Positions 25,944 to 35,388 are shown, counted from the first letter of the stretch. The stretch is 64,000 nucleotides of DNA from Alphaproteobacteria bacterium (GCA_017307375.1 JAFKFH010000009.1:248001-312000), one strand, 5' to 3'. The notes: generated by a model not told the origin, from the sequence alone. Program-made: numbers and translations.

Positions 25944-26744
25944 ATGACCGGAACGGGTACGCCGTTCGTCGAACTGCGCCAGGTCGCGCTGACCTACGGC
26001 GAGGGCCGGGATGCCACGCTGGCCCTGGCCGAGGCGACGATGTCGATCGCGCAGGGCGAATTCGTCGCCGTCGTCGGCCCGTCGGGCTGCGGCAAGTCGA
26101 CCTTGATGAAGCTCGTCACCGGGCTGATGCCGCCCAGCCGGGGCGAGGTCCATGTCGCCGGGCAGAAGGTGACTGGGCCGATCAAGGGCGTCGGCATGGC
26201 TTTCCAGAACCCGACGCTGATGCCCTGGCGCACCACCCGCGACAACGTCATGCTGCCGCTCGAGATCGCCCAGCCGCATCGCAGCCGGCTGCGCGCCGAG
26301 AAGGCGGCCTATATCGACCGGGTCGAGAAGCTGCTGGCCTCGGTCGGGCTGGGCGAATTCGGGGCGAAATTCCCCTGGCAGCTGTCGGGCGGCATGCAGC
26401 AGCGCGCCAATGTCTGCCGCGCGCTGATCCACGAGCCGCAGCTGATGATGCTGGACGAGCCGTTCGGCGCGCTCGACGCCTTCACCCGCGAGGAACTGTG
26501 GGCGATCATGCAGGATCTGTGGCTGCAGCGCCGGTTCACCGCCATCCTCGTCACCCACGACCTGCGCGAAGCCGCGTTCCTGGCCGACACCATCGTGGTG
26601 ATGTCCAAGCGGCCCGGCCGCATCATCCAGATCAAGCGGGTCGACCTGCCGCGGCCCCGCACGCTCGAAACCACCTTCGAGCCCGCCTTCGTCGAGATCG
26701 TGCACGAGCTGCGCGAACGTATCAGCGAGGTCCGCGCCGCATGA
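25944..26744 (+). CDS. ABC transporter ATP-binding protein (nitrate/sulfonate/pyrimidine type)
   Basis: This 266-residue ATPase has a Walker A (GPSGCGKST), a Q-loop (FQNPTLMPWRT), the signature LSGGMQQRA, Walker B (LMMLDEPFG) and a switch histidine (VTHDLREA). It belongs to the SsuB/TauB/NrtD group. The ATG at 25944 starts the domain naturally; earlier in-frame ATGs at 25905 and 25920 are less likely. Its stop overlaps the permease start (ATGA). No periplasmic binding protein gene lies on either side. Confidence 0.92.
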   Translation: MTGTGTPFVELRQVALTYGEGRDATLALAEATMSIAQGEFVAVVGPSGCGKSTLMKLVTGLMPPSRGEVHVAGQKVTGPIKGVGMAFQNPTLMPWRTTRDNVMLPLEIAQPHRSRLRAEKAAYIDRVEKLLASVGLGEFGAKFPWQLSGGMQQRANVCRALIHEPQLMMLDEPFGALDAFTREELWAIMQDLWLQRRFTAILVTHDLREAAFLADTIVVMSKRPGRIIQIKRVDLPRPRTLETTFEPAFVEIVHELRERISEVRAA

Positions 26745-27511
26745 GCCGCGAACGCCGCCTGCAACTGATCATGCCCTGGGCCGTCACCATCGGCCTGTTC
26801 CTGATCTGGGAAATCGCCTGCCGGGCCTTCAACGTCTCGAGCTTCATCCTGCCCAAGCCGAGCGAGATCTTCGCCGCCACGGTGAAGTTCTACGGCCCGA
26901 TCACCGGGCATTCGCTGCACACGCTGCTGACCACCCTGCTCGGCTTTGCCATCGCGGTCGTCGGCGGCATGGCGCTGGGCCTGCTGGTCGGCGCCTCGTC
27001 GCTGATCTACAACGGCCTCTACCCGCTGCTGATCGCCTTCAACTCGATCCCCAAGGTCGCGCTGGTCCCGATCCTGGTGATCTGGTTCGGCATCGGCACG
27101 GTGCCGGCGGTGATCACCGCCTTCGTCATCTCGTTCTTCCCGATCGTCGTCAACGTCGCCACCGGCTTGGCCACGATCGAGCCGGAGATGCGCGACGTGC
27201 TGCGCTCGCTCGGCGCCAGCCGCCTCGACATCCTGGTCAAGGTCGGCATCCCGCGCTCGCTGCCCTATCTGTTCGCCTCGCTCAAGATCGCGATCACGCT
27301 GGCCTTCGTCGGCTCGGTGATCGCCGAGACCGTCGCGTCGAACGAGGGCATCGGCTATCTGATGCTCGCCGCCTCGTCGCGCTCGGACGTGCCGCTGGTG
27401 TTCTCCGGCCTGATCGTCATCGCCATCCTCGGCGTCGTCATGTACGCGATCTGCGCCTGGTTCGAACGCCGGATGACCGGCTGGGCCTTCCGCGGCGACA
27501 TCGTCACCTGA
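26741..27511 (+). CDS. ABC transporter permease (SsuC/TauC type)
   Basis: This 256-residue inner-membrane permease has about six helices and the EAA loop EMRDVLRSLGASRLDILVKV that contacts the ATPase. The family pattern is that of sulfonate, nitrate or pyrimidine-precursor importers. The start overlaps the stop of the ATPase gene by 4 bp, so the two are translationally coupled. The partner substrate-binding protein must be encoded elsewhere. Confidence 0.92.
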   Translation: MSRERRLQLIMPWAVTIGLFLIWEIACRAFNVSSFILPKPSEIFAATVKFYGPITGHSLHTLLTTLLGFAIAVVGGMALGLLVGASSLIYNGLYPLLIAFNSIPKVALVPILVIWFGIGTVPAVITAFVISFFPIVVNVATGLATIEPEMRDVLRSLGASRLDILVKVGIPRSLPYLFASLKIAITLAFVGSVIAETVASNEGIGYLMLAASSRSDVPLVFSGLIVIAILGVVMYAICAWFERRMTGWAFRGDIVT

Positions 27512-27578
27512 AAACGGCACAATCCGTTCCCGACTGACATTCCGCCGCCACAATTTCCGGGCTAGAGTGCGCGCCGTC

Positions 27579-28169
27579 ATGCGTCGCCTGGTTCTCGTCC
27601 TGATTGCGCTGCTGTGGATGCCGGCCCTGGCGCGGGCCCATCCCCATGTGTGGATCGAGCATCGGCTGGACGTGGTGATGAACGGCCCGGCCCTGCACGG
27701 CCTGCACCTGACCTGGATCTTCGACGACATGTATTCGTCGATGATCAAGGAGGATTACACGGCAGCCAAGGATGGCAGGATCGGCCCGGCCGACATCAAG
27801 CGCATCGAGCGCGAGGCCTTCTCGAACCTGTCTAACTACAACTATTTCGTCGAGGCCAGCCTGGACGGCAAGCCGCTGAAATTCGTCAAGGTCGAAGCCT
27901 TCGACGTGCGGGTCGACGGCCAGGGGCGGGTCGTCTACGACTTCACCCTGGTGGTCGACAAGCCCAAGACGGCGGCTGCCAACACGTTGAAATACGCCGT
28001 GTTCGACCCTGAATACTTCATCGAATTCGCCCTGGCGGCGCAGTCGCCGGTGAAGGTCAGCGGCAACCCGGCGGCGACCTGCCATCCGGTCCGGCGGGTG
28101 CCGCGCTCCAGCCCGCAATGGGGCACGCTGGTCAGCGACCGGATCGACTGCAACTGGCCGGGACCCTGA
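27579..28169 (+). CDS. DUF1007 periplasmic protein, partner of the NicO exporter
   Basis: This 196-residue exported protein has a signal peptide (cleavage near ARAHPHVW), so the mature form begins with a histidine-bearing HPHVWIEHRLD that could bind metal. DUF1007 proteins are commonly encoded beside nickel/cobalt exporters, sometimes fused to them. The ATG at 27579 is preferred to the in-frame GTG at 27567. Its stop overlaps the start of the exporter gene (TGATG), so the two are translationally coupled. Confidence 0.87.
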   Translation: MRRLVLVLIALLWMPALARAHPHVWIEHRLDVVMNGPALHGLHLTWIFDDMYSSMIKEDYTAAKDGRIGPADIKRIEREAFSNLSNYNYFVEASLDGKPLKFVKVEAFDVRVDGQGRVVYDFTLVVDKPKTAAANTLKYAVFDPEYFIEFALAAQSPVKVSGNPAATCHPVRRVPRSSPQWGTLVSDRIDCNWPGP

Positions 28170-29146
28170 TGCGCGCGTTCGCGAGTTTCCTGCTGACCCT
28201 GTTCCTGACCCTGCCGGCCTGGGCGCAGGGCAACCCCTTCGCCACCGGCAGCAAGCCGTCGGCGCTGGCCACGTCGAGCGAGGTGGCGCCCGGCTTCTTC
28301 ACCCGCATCGCCCTGACCATGGCCGACTGGCAGCGCGGCCTGAACCAGGAAATCGCCGCCCGCTTCACCGACTGGCAGGCCGGCGGCTCGGGCACGGCGC
28401 TGGCCCTGATCCTCGGCCTGTCGTTCCTCTACGGCGTCGTCCATGCCGCCGGACCCGGCCACGGCAAGACCGTCGTCGCCTCCTATCTGGTCTCGCGGCG
28501 GGAAACCGTCCTGCGCGGCCTGATGATCGGCAGCGCGATCTCGCTGATCCAGGCGGTGGTCGCCATCGTGCTGGTCGGCATCCTGGGCGTCGTCTTCTCG
28601 CTGGCCCATCTCAAGGTCACCGACCATGCGGCGACGGTCGAAACCGTCTCCTACGCGCTGGTCCTGGCGCTGGGCCTGTGGCTGACCTGGTCGGCCTGGA
28701 AGGGCCACGACCATCACCATCATCACCATGGCGTCGGCGGCCATGACGATCACCACGGCCATGATCACCATGATCATGATCATGGCCACCACCACCATCA
28801 TCACGATCACCACCACCGCGCACCGCGCGGCGGGGCGCTCGGCCTCGTCATCACCGCCGGGCTGACGCCGTGCGCCAGCGCCATCATCGTCATGCTGTTC
28901 GCGCTGGCGCTGCAGGCCTTTGCCGTCGGGGTGCTGGCGGTGCTGGTGATGGCGGTCGGCATGGCGATCACGGTTTCGGCGATCGGCATCGGCACGATCT
29001 ATGCGCGCCGGCTGGTCACCCGGCTGTTCGCCGACCGGCCGGGCGCCGAGCTGGTCGAAAAGCTGCTGACGCTGGGCGGCGCCCTGGCGCTGACCGTGTT
29101 CGCCGCCCTGATGCTGTTCGGATCGACGGTGCGCATGGCGGGGTAA
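28169..29146 (+). CDS. NicO/RcnA-type nickel/cobalt exporter
   Basis: This 325-residue inner-membrane protein has an N-terminal signal-like helix, conserved helices GVVHAAGPGHGKTVVASYL and ITAGLTPCASAIIVMLFALA, and a cytoplasmic loop (about 173-213) that is more than half histidine and aspartate. Such loops bind Ni(II) or Co(II) ions. RcnA-like efflux of nickel or cobalt is the likely job; some NicO proteins import instead. Expression is coupled to the DUF1007 gene. No RcnR-like regulator is visible. Confidence 0.9.
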   Translation: MRAFASFLLTLFLTLPAWAQGNPFATGSKPSALATSSEVAPGFFTRIALTMADWQRGLNQEIAARFTDWQAGGSGTALALILGLSFLYGVVHAAGPGHGKTVVASYLVSRRETVLRGLMIGSAISLIQAVVAIVLVGILGVVFSLAHLKVTDHAATVETVSYALVLALGLWLTWSAWKGHDHHHHHHGVGGHDDHHGHDHHDHDHGHHHHHHDHHHRAPRGGALGLVITAGLTPCASAIIVMLFALALQAFAVGVLAVLVMAVGMAITVSAIGIGTIYARRLVTRLFADRPGAELVEKLLTLGGALALTVFAALMLFGSTVRMAG

Positions 29147-29152
29147 CCGGTC

Positions 29153-29184
29153 GGTTGCACCTTAAGCGATTATCGGGTTGCACC
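29153..29184. promoter_or_regulatory. Two GTTGCA operators for PutA autoregulation
   Basis: GGTTGCACC occurs twice in direct orientation (29153-29161, 29176-29184), 23 bp apart. GTTGCA is the core recognised by the ribbon-helix-helix domain of E. coli PutA. The second copy overlaps a promoter (TTGCAC 29178-29183, 16-bp spacer, TATCCT 29200-29205), so bound PutA would block polymerase. Confidence 0.72.
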
Positions 29185-29237
29185 CTGAAAAATTCGGCGT
29201 ATCCTCGCCCGATCCGATCCATCGAGCGAGCAGCGCC

Positions 29238-32200
29238 ATGCAGCCCCAGGCCACCACCGTCGGCGTCAAGCTGGACCAGCCCACCCGCGACCGGCTGAAG
29301 CGCGTCGCCCACGCCGCCGAGCGCACGCCGCACTGGCTGATCAAATCGGCGCTGCTGGAATATCTCGATTCGGCCGAGCGGGCGCTGGAGGAAGGCCGGG
29401 CGGTGCCGCTGCCCGGCAGCTTCTTCGAGGAGGCCGAGGCGCCGGCCCCGGAGGACGTGCAGCACGAGCCCTTCGTCGAATTCGCCCACGAGGTGCAGCC
29501 CCAGTCGGTGCTGCGCGCCGCGATCACCGCGGCCTACCGCCGGCCCGAGCCCGAATGCCTGCCGCTGCTGATCGAGCAGGCGCGGCTGACCCCGCCGCAG
29601 CGCGAGCAGGCGCGCAGCCTGGCCCGCAAGCTGACCGAGGGCCTGCGCCACCAGCGCAAGCAAGGCGCGGTCGAGGCGCTGATCCAGGAATTCTCGCTGT
29701 CGAGCCAGGAGGGCGTCGCCCTGATGTGCCTGGCCGAGGCGCTGCTGCGCATTCCCGACACCGCCACCCGCGACAGCCTGATCCGCGACAAGATCGGCCG
29801 CGGCGACTGGCGCGCCCATATCGGCCATTCCCGCTCGCTGTTCGTCAACGCGGCGTCCTGGGGCCTGATGATCGGCGGCAAGCTGGTCTCGACCCTGTCC
29901 GAACGCGGGCTGGCCGGCGCGCTGGACCGCCTGCTGGCGACCGGCGGCGAACCGCTGGTACGCAAGGGCGTCGACCTCGCCATGCGCCTGCTGGGCGAGC
30001 ATTTCGTGACCGGCGAAACGATCGCCGAGGCGCTGGCCAACGGCCGCGCCCGCGAGGCGCGCGGCTATTCGTTCTCGTTCGACATGCTGGGCGAGGCGGC
30101 GATGACCGCCGACGACGCCGAGCGCTACTACGTCTCCTACGAGCAGGCGATCCATGCGATCGGCCGCGCCTCGGCTGGCCGCGGCATCTATGCCGGGCCG
30201 GGCATCTCGATCAAGCTGTCGGCACTGCATCCGCGCTATGCCCGCGCCCAGCGCGAGCGGGTGATGGCCGAGTTGCTGCCCCGGGTGAAGAGCCTGCTGG
30301 CTTTGTGCCGGCAGTACGACATCGGCCTCAACATCGATGCCGAGGAGGCCGACCGGCTGGAAATCTCGCTCGACCTGCTGGAAGCGCTCGCCCTCGACCG
30401 CGACTTCGCCGGCTGGAACGGCCTCGGCTTCGTCGTCCAGGCCTACCAGAAGCGGGCGCCGTTCGTGCTGGACTGGCTGATCGATCTCGGCCGGCGGGCG
30501 CGGCGGCGGCTGATGGTGCGGCTGGTCAAGGGCGCCTACTGGGATTCGGAAATCAAGCGCGCCCAGCTCGACGGCCTCGAAGGCTACCCGGTCTATACCC
30601 GCAAGATGCATACCGACGTCGCCTACATGGCCTGCGCACGCAAGCTGCTGGCGGCGCCCGAGGCGATCTATCCGCAGTTCGCGACCCACAATGCCTACAC
30701 GCTGGCCGCGATCCACGCGATGGCCGGGCAGAACTACTATCCCGGCCAGTATGAATTCCAGTGCCTGCACGGCATGGGCGAGCCGCTCTACGACCAGGTT
30801 ACCGGCCCCGACAGGTTGAACCGGCCCTGCCGCATCTACGCGCCGGTCGGCAGCCACGAGACGCTGCTGGCCTATCTGGTGCGCCGCCTGCTGGAGAACG
30901 GCGCCAACACCTCGTTCGTCAACCGCATCAACGACGAGACCCTGGACATCGACGACCTGATCGCCGACCCGGTCGAGCAGTCGGCGGCCGTGCAGCCCTT
31001 CGCCGGCGCCCCGCATGCGCTGATCCCGCTGCCGTCGGAGCTGTTCGGCGACGACCGCATCAATTCGACCGGCCTCGACCTGTCGAACGAACAGCGACTG
31101 GCGTCGCTCGCCGCGGGGCTGATGGCCGGGGCGGCGCGGCCCTGGCTTGCCGCGCCGGTGGTCGGCGATGCGGTCCAGGCCGACGGACGGCGGGGCAACG
31201 TGCTGAACCCGGCCGACGAGCGCGACGTCGTCGGCCAGGTGATCGAGGCCGACACGGCGACCGTCGAGCGCGCCGTCGCGCTGGCCCAGGCCGCGGCCGG
31301 GATCTGGCAGGCGACGCCGGTCGAGGAACGCGCCGCCTGCCTCGACCGGGCCTCGCATCTGTTCGAGGCCGAGATGCCGGCGCTGATCGGCCTGGCCGTG
31401 CGCGAGGCCGGCAAGACCTACGCCAACGCGGTCGGCGAGGTGCGCGAAGCCGTCGACTTCCTGCGCTACTACGCCGCCGAGATCCGCCGCGGCTTTGCCA
31501 ACGATACGCATCGCCCGCTGGGCGTCGTCGCCTGCATCAGCCCGTGGAACTTCCCGCTGGCGATCTTCACCGGCCAGGTCGCCGCGGCGCTCGCCGCGGG
31601 CAACACGGTGCTGGCCAAGCCGGCCGAGCAGACGCCGCTGATCGCCGCCCATGCGGTCGCGCTGATGCGCCAGGCGGGGCTGCCGGCCGGCGTGCTGCAG
31701 TTCCTGCCCGGCCGCGGCGAGACGGTCGGGGCGGCGCTGACCGCGGCGCCGGCAGTGCGGGCGGTGATCTTCACCGGGTCGACCGACGTCGCGCGGCTGA
31801 TCCAGCGCACCTTGGCCGAACGCGGCGGCGAAGCGCGGCTCATCGCCGAGACCGGCGGCCAGAATGCGATGATCGTCGATTCGAGCGCGCTGCCCGAACA
31901 GGTCACCGTCGACGTGCTGGCCTCGGCCTTCGATTCGGCCGGACAGCGCTGCTCGGCGCTGCGTCTCCTGTGCCTGCAGGAAGACGTGGCCGACCGGATG
32001 CTGGCGATGATCAAGGGCGCGATGCGCGAACTGAAGATCGGCGCGCCGGAAATCCTCGCGACCGATGTCGGCCCGGTGATCGATGCCGAGGCCCGGCGCG
32101 GCATCGTCCAGCATATCGAGGCGATGCGCGCCGCCGGCCGCCCGGTCTTCCAGACCGCGCCCGGCGAACCGCTGCGCCACGGCACGTTCGTGCCCCCGAC

Positions 32201-33122
32201 GCTGATCGAGATCGACGACGCGGGCAGCCTGCAGCGCGAGATCTTCGGACCGGTGCTGCACGTCCTGCGCTATCCGCGTGCCGGGCTCGACCGGCTGGTC
32301 CAGTCGCTGAACGGCCTGGGCTACGGCCTGACGATGGGTATCCATTCCCGCATCGACGAGACCATCGACCGGGTGACCACGGCCGCCCGCATCGGCAATG
32401 TCTATGTCAACCGCAACATCATCGGCGCCGTGGTCGGGGTGCAGCCCTTCGGCGGCCAGGGCCTGTCGGGCACCGGCCCGAAGGCGGGTGGCCCGGTCTA
32501 TCTGCACGCACTGCTCGAGCGGACGCCGGGGCCGGCACTGCAGGCGGGAACACCCACGCCGGCCGTCGCCGGCTTGCGCCAATGGCTCGCGGGCGGGGCG
32601 GGCGGCCTGGTCACCGGCGACGATCTCGCCCTCGTCGTCGCCGCGGCCGAGGATTTCGCCCGGCGCGCGCCGACCGGCCCGGCCGTCGCCCTGCCGAGCC
32701 CGACGGGCGAGCGCAACCTCTATTCGCTGGTGTCGCGCGGCCGCGTGCTGGTGATCGCCGAAGGCAATCGCCGGCTCCTTGCCGCGCTGGCCGCCGTGCT
32801 CGCGACCGGCGGACGGCCGGTGCTGCCGAAGGGGCCGGCCGGGGACGCGGTCGTCGCCGCCCTGCCCAAGACACTGCGCGACGATGTCGCGAGGGGATCG
32901 GCCGACGATGCCGAGATCGATGCCGTGCTGTTCGGCGGCGATGCCGATCATCTGGCCGCGCTGCGCCGGCAGCTGGCCGGGCGTGCCGGCATCATCGTCC
33001 CGGTAATCACCGAGGCCGAGCTGACGCAGGGCATCGGCCTGGAGCGGCTGATGGTCGAGCGTTCGCTGAGCGTCAACACCGCCGCGGCCGGCGGCAATGC
33101 CAGCCTGATGACGATCGGCTGA
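29238..33122 (+). CDS. putA: Bifunctional proline dehydrogenase/P5C dehydrogenase and repressor PutA
   Basis: This 1294-residue trifunctional protein oxidises proline to glutamate in two steps. Residues 8-45 form a ribbon-helix-helix DNA-binding domain (TVGVKLDQPTRDRLKRVA). The FAD-dependent proline dehydrogenase barrel follows, with RLVKGAYWDSEIKRAQ near residue 430. The NAD-dependent aldehyde dehydrogenase has catalytic Cys905 in SAGQRCSALR and the glutamate of LIAETGGQNAM. The length fits long PutA forms with a C-terminal domain. The ATG at 29238 is chosen because the upstream frame overlaps the promoter. The very long antisense frame over this gene is not a gene. Confidence 0.97.
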   Translation: MQPQATTVGVKLDQPTRDRLKRVAHAAERTPHWLIKSALLEYLDSAERALEEGRAVPLPGSFFEEAEAPAPEDVQHEPFVEFAHEVQPQSVLRAAITAAYRRPEPECLPLLIEQARLTPPQREQARSLARKLTEGLRHQRKQGAVEALIQEFSLSSQEGVALMCLAEALLRIPDTATRDSLIRDKIGRGDWRAHIGHSRSLFVNAASWGLMIGGKLVSTLSERGLAGALDRLLATGGEPLVRKGVDLAMRLLGEHFVTGETIAEALANGRAREARGYSFSFDMLGEAAMTADDAERYYVSYEQAIHAIGRASAGRGIYAGPGISIKLSALHPRYARAQRERVMAELLPRVKSLLALCRQYDIGLNIDAEEADRLEISLDLLEALALDRDFAGWNGLGFVVQAYQKRAPFVLDWLIDLGRRARRRLMVRLVKGAYWDSEIKRAQLDGLEGYPVYTRKMHTDVAYMACARKLLAAPEAIYPQFATHNAYTLAAIHAMAGQNYYPGQYEFQCLHGMGEPLYDQVTGPDRLNRPCRIYAPVGSHETLLAYLVRRLLENGANTSFVNRINDETLDIDDLIADPVEQSAAVQPFAGAPHALIPLPSELFGDDRINSTGLDLSNEQRLASLAAGLMAGAARPWLAAPVVGDAVQADGRRGNVLNPADERDVVGQVIEADTATVERAVALAQAAAGIWQATPVEERAACLDRASHLFEAEMPALIGLAVREAGKTYANAVGEVREAVDFLRYYAAEIRRGFANDTHRPLGVVACISPWNFPLAIFTGQVAAALAAGNTVLAKPAEQTPLIAAHAVALMRQAGLPAGVLQFLPGRGETVGAALTAAPAVRAVIFTGSTDVARLIQRTLAERGGEARLIAETGGQNAMIVDSSALPEQVTVDVLASAFDSAGQRCSALRLLCLQEDVADRMLAMIKGAMRELKIGAPEILATDVGPVIDAEARRGIVQHIEAMRAAGRPVFQTAPGEPLRHGTFVPPTLIEIDDAGSLQREIFGPVLHVLRYPRAGLDRLVQSLNGLGYGLTMGIHSRIDETIDRVTTAARIGNVYVNRNIIGAVVGVQPFGGQGLSGTGPKAGGPVYLHALLERTPGPALQAGTPTPAVAGLRQWLAGGAGGLVTGDDLALVVAAAEDFARRAPTGPAVALPSPTGERNLYSLVSRGRVLVIAEGNRRLLAALAAVLATGGRPVLPKGPAGDAVVAALPKTLRDDVARGSADDAEIDAVLFGGDADHLAALRRQLAGRAGIIVPVITEAELTQGIGLERLMVERSLSVNTAAAGGNASLMTIG

Positions 33123-33125
33123 CGG

Positions 33126-33161
33126 AAAAAGCACGGGGGGTGGCCCACGCTCCGCCCCCCG
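33126..33161 (-). terminator. Terminator of the porin gene
   Basis: CGGGGGG (33134-33140) pairs with CCCCCCG (33155-33161). On the minus strand the stem is followed by TGCTTTTTCC, the pattern of an intrinsic terminator for the porin gene. Confidence 0.75.
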
Positions 33162-33191
33162 CATGAGGTGTTCGAGAGGAAACCGCCAGTC

Positions 33192-34499
33192 TCAGAACCG
33201 GAGTGTCGTACCGACCTGATAGACCCAGCCCTCGTTCTTCGAGGCGGCATAGGTCGGCGAAGACGGGTTCTGGAACGTGTCGTACTTCTGGTATTCGGCG
33301 CCGCCGGTCAGGGCGATGCCCGGCCCGAGGGTGTAGCCGCCGCCGAGTTCGACGCCGTACCACTTGTCCTTGCCCAGATTGGCGCCGTTGACGTCGACCG
33401 CCTTGATCTCCGAATTCAGGTAGGACACGCCGACGCGCCAGCGATCCCAGGCATAGACCAGCCCGACGTTCCAGTACTGCGCATCCTTGCCGGCATAGCT
33501 GCCGGCGGTGGCCGCGCGGTTGACGCCGTTGTTGTCCTGGGCGAAGGCACCGCCGAGGGTGAAACCGGCATAGCCGATGTTCAGGCCGGCATTCCAGGCC
33601 TGCTCGTTGCGATAGGCCGAGGTGTTGATGCCCGGGGCTCCCTCGACGTTGGCGCCCATGTAGCCGAGCGACGCGGCAAGATCGACCGGTCCGAGCCTGT
33701 TGACGTAGTTCAGGCCGACACCGACGACATCCGACTGCTGGCCGGGATTGTTCTTCTGGGCGAAGCCGTCGCCAATGCTGGCGGTACAGGCACCCGAGCC
33801 CGAATAGGCAGCCGCCCCCTGGGTGGCTGCCGAACCGGCCGACGAGAAGCCGCCGCCGACCCAGCAGCCGTCGGGCGCGAACGAGATGCCCGCCTGGAAG
33901 CCGGCGAAGCGCGGCGTGTAATAGGCGATCTTTTCCGAACGGCCCAGCTCGATATAGCTCGAATGCGGGCCGCCGGGACCGTTCAGCAGGTTGCCCGCCG
34001 GCGCGGTCAGGCCGTTGAAGTCGCCGAAGTTCAGGTTCCAGGGATCGGCCGAGGCCGACTGGATTTCCGGCGCGGCATAGTGCATCGAGTAGGCTGCGCC
34101 GCGCTCCTTGCCCAGTTCGAAGCGGCCGAACTGGCTGTCGAAGAACAGGTAGGACTGGTCGATCTGGTCGTTCGTGTTGGCCTCGCCGCGCAACTGGACG
34201 CGGAAGCCGACCTTGAGGCCGTTGTCGAGATTCGACAGCCCGTTGAACTGGATGCGCGACTTGCGGAAGATGCCGTAGTTGCGCGTGCCGTTGCCGGGTT
34301 CGGCCGGCTGGGTTGCCGTGGCTGCCCCGTCATCCTGGCTGACGCCGGCGAAATAGCCGTAGAAATAACCGCCGATGCCGACCTGGATCGGCCCTTCCTT
34401 GCCCTGGGCCGCGGCGGCACCCGCGGCGAGCAGCGCGGGTGCGGCGATGATCGAAGAGGCGGCGAGCAATCTTGCCCGCCTGGCGAAGCGCTGGGTCAT
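33192..34499 (-). CDS. Gram-negative porin
   Basis: This 435-residue outer-membrane protein has a signal peptide (LLAAGAAAAQG) and the general porin pattern: YGIFRKSRIQFNGLSNLDNG, FFDSQFGRFELGKERGA and a C-terminal QVGTTLRF ending in Phe. It should form a trimeric channel of about 16 strands. The start MTQRFARRA follows GGAGGT at ideal spacing; the 30 codons upstream are not part of it. A terminator follows at 33126-33161. Confidence 0.9.
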   Translation of the reverse strand: MTQRFARRARLLAASSIIAAPALLAAGAAAAQGKEGPIQVGIGGYFYGYFAGVSQDDGAATATQPAEPGNGTRNYGIFRKSRIQFNGLSNLDNGLKVGFRVQLRGEANTNDQIDQSYLFFDSQFGRFELGKERGAAYSMHYAAPEIQSASADPWNLNFGDFNGLTAPAGNLLNGPGGPHSSYIELGRSEKIAYYTPRFAGFQAGISFAPDGCWVGGGFSSAGSAATQGAAAYSGSGACTASIGDGFAQKNNPGQQSDVVGVGLNYVNRLGPVDLAASLGYMGANVEGAPGINTSAYRNEQAWNAGLNIGYAGFTLGGAFAQDNNGVNRAATAGSYAGKDAQYWNVGLVYAWDRWRVGVSYLNSEIKAVDVNGANLGKDKWYGVELGGGYTLGPGIALTGGAEYQKYDTFQNPSSPTYAASKNEGWVYQVGTTLRF

Positions 34500-34713
34500 G
34501 AGACCTCCGTACTGACGAGTGATCCGGTTCGCTGGAGGGTCCGCCCGCAAGATCATGATGCTGCCCCAATGCCGACGATAATCTGCCACGCCGACCCCGA
34601 AGCCGGCGGATCCCGGGGGTTACAACGTCGCCCGATCGGGGCCGAAATGTGTCGAAGGTTTGGCGAGTTTCCGCCGCGTTACAGCATCAGCCCACCCAAT
34701 CCCGACGGACCGG

Positions 34714-35388
34714 ATGACCAGCACCCCCTGTCCCGCCTGCGGCCACGACGCCGCCTGGCGCCTCGGCGACGGCCGCTACAAATGCCGGGCCTGCGGCCGG
34801 CGCTATGCCGTGACCTCGGCCTGGGATGCGGTGCACCTGCCCAGGGAGACGAAGGAACGCCTGCTCGACTATTTTGTCCTCGGCGTGCCGGCCTATCGGT
34901 TGCGGTTTCGCCCGCTGGCCTCGGCACCGGCGACCGAGCGGTTCTATCGTCTGGCCCGCGCCGCCTGCCTGCATGTCGAGGGGTTGCCGCCGCCCGCGCC
35001 CGGAGCGGCCGACGACGGCTTCGTCATTTTCGGCCTGACCGGCACCGCGCATCACATGACTGTCGTGCCGCTGCCGGTCGAAGCGGTCGACGGGAACTGG
35101 CAGGCCTATGCGACGCTGTCACTGCGCGGCGGCGAGGCCGTGCTGCGGCGCCCGCCCGGCCACGCCGGCGGGCGCGAGCAGATCGATGCGATCGACGGAT
35201 TCTGGTCCTACGTCAAACGCTGGTTGCGGGCGCCCGGGTCGATCCCGGTCGAGCAGTTCCACATCCATCTCGGCGAAGCCTGCTTTCGCTACAATCACCG
35301 CGACCGCGACCTCTACACCCTGCTGCATCTGTGCCTGACCTCGACGGCGGCCGAGGTGATCCTGCGTTTCCTGGTCCAGATCAGCTAG
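34714..35388 (+). CDS. IS1595/ISXO2-type transposase-like protein, probably inactive
   Basis: This 224-residue protein begins with a zinc ribbon (CPACGHDAAW, then CRACGRRYAVTSAWD) and ends with FWSYVKRW, then EACFRYNHRDRDLYTLLHL. Both are typical of IS1595-family transposases. The middle is divergent and no convincing acidic catalytic pair is visible. The family's VEGFWSYLK motif reads IDGFWSYVK here, so the catalytic Glu is Asp. There are no terminal inverted repeats or partner genes close by. It may be a domesticated or decaying relic, though the frame is intact. Confidence 0.7.
   Translation: MTSTPCPACGHDAAWRLGDGRYKCRACGRRYAVTSAWDAVHLPRETKERLLDYFVLGVPAYRLRFRPLASAPATERFYRLARAACLHVEGLPPPAPGAADDGFVIFGLTGTAHHMTVVPLPVEAVDGNWQAYATLSLRGGEAVLRRPPGHAGGREQIDAIDGFWSYVKRWLRAPGSIPVEQFHIHLGEACFRYNHRDRDLYTLLHLCLTSTAAEVILRFLVQIS

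Noticed and set aside
27512-27578. A cobalamin riboswitch before the NicO genes
   Set aside because: Only 67 bp separate the genes, too short for the element.
29016-33164. A 1382-codon open frame antisense to putA
   Set aside because: It is a shadow of the GC-rich, strongly biased putA codons; its translation is Arg/Gly/His-rich without domains, and putA has clear motifs throughout.
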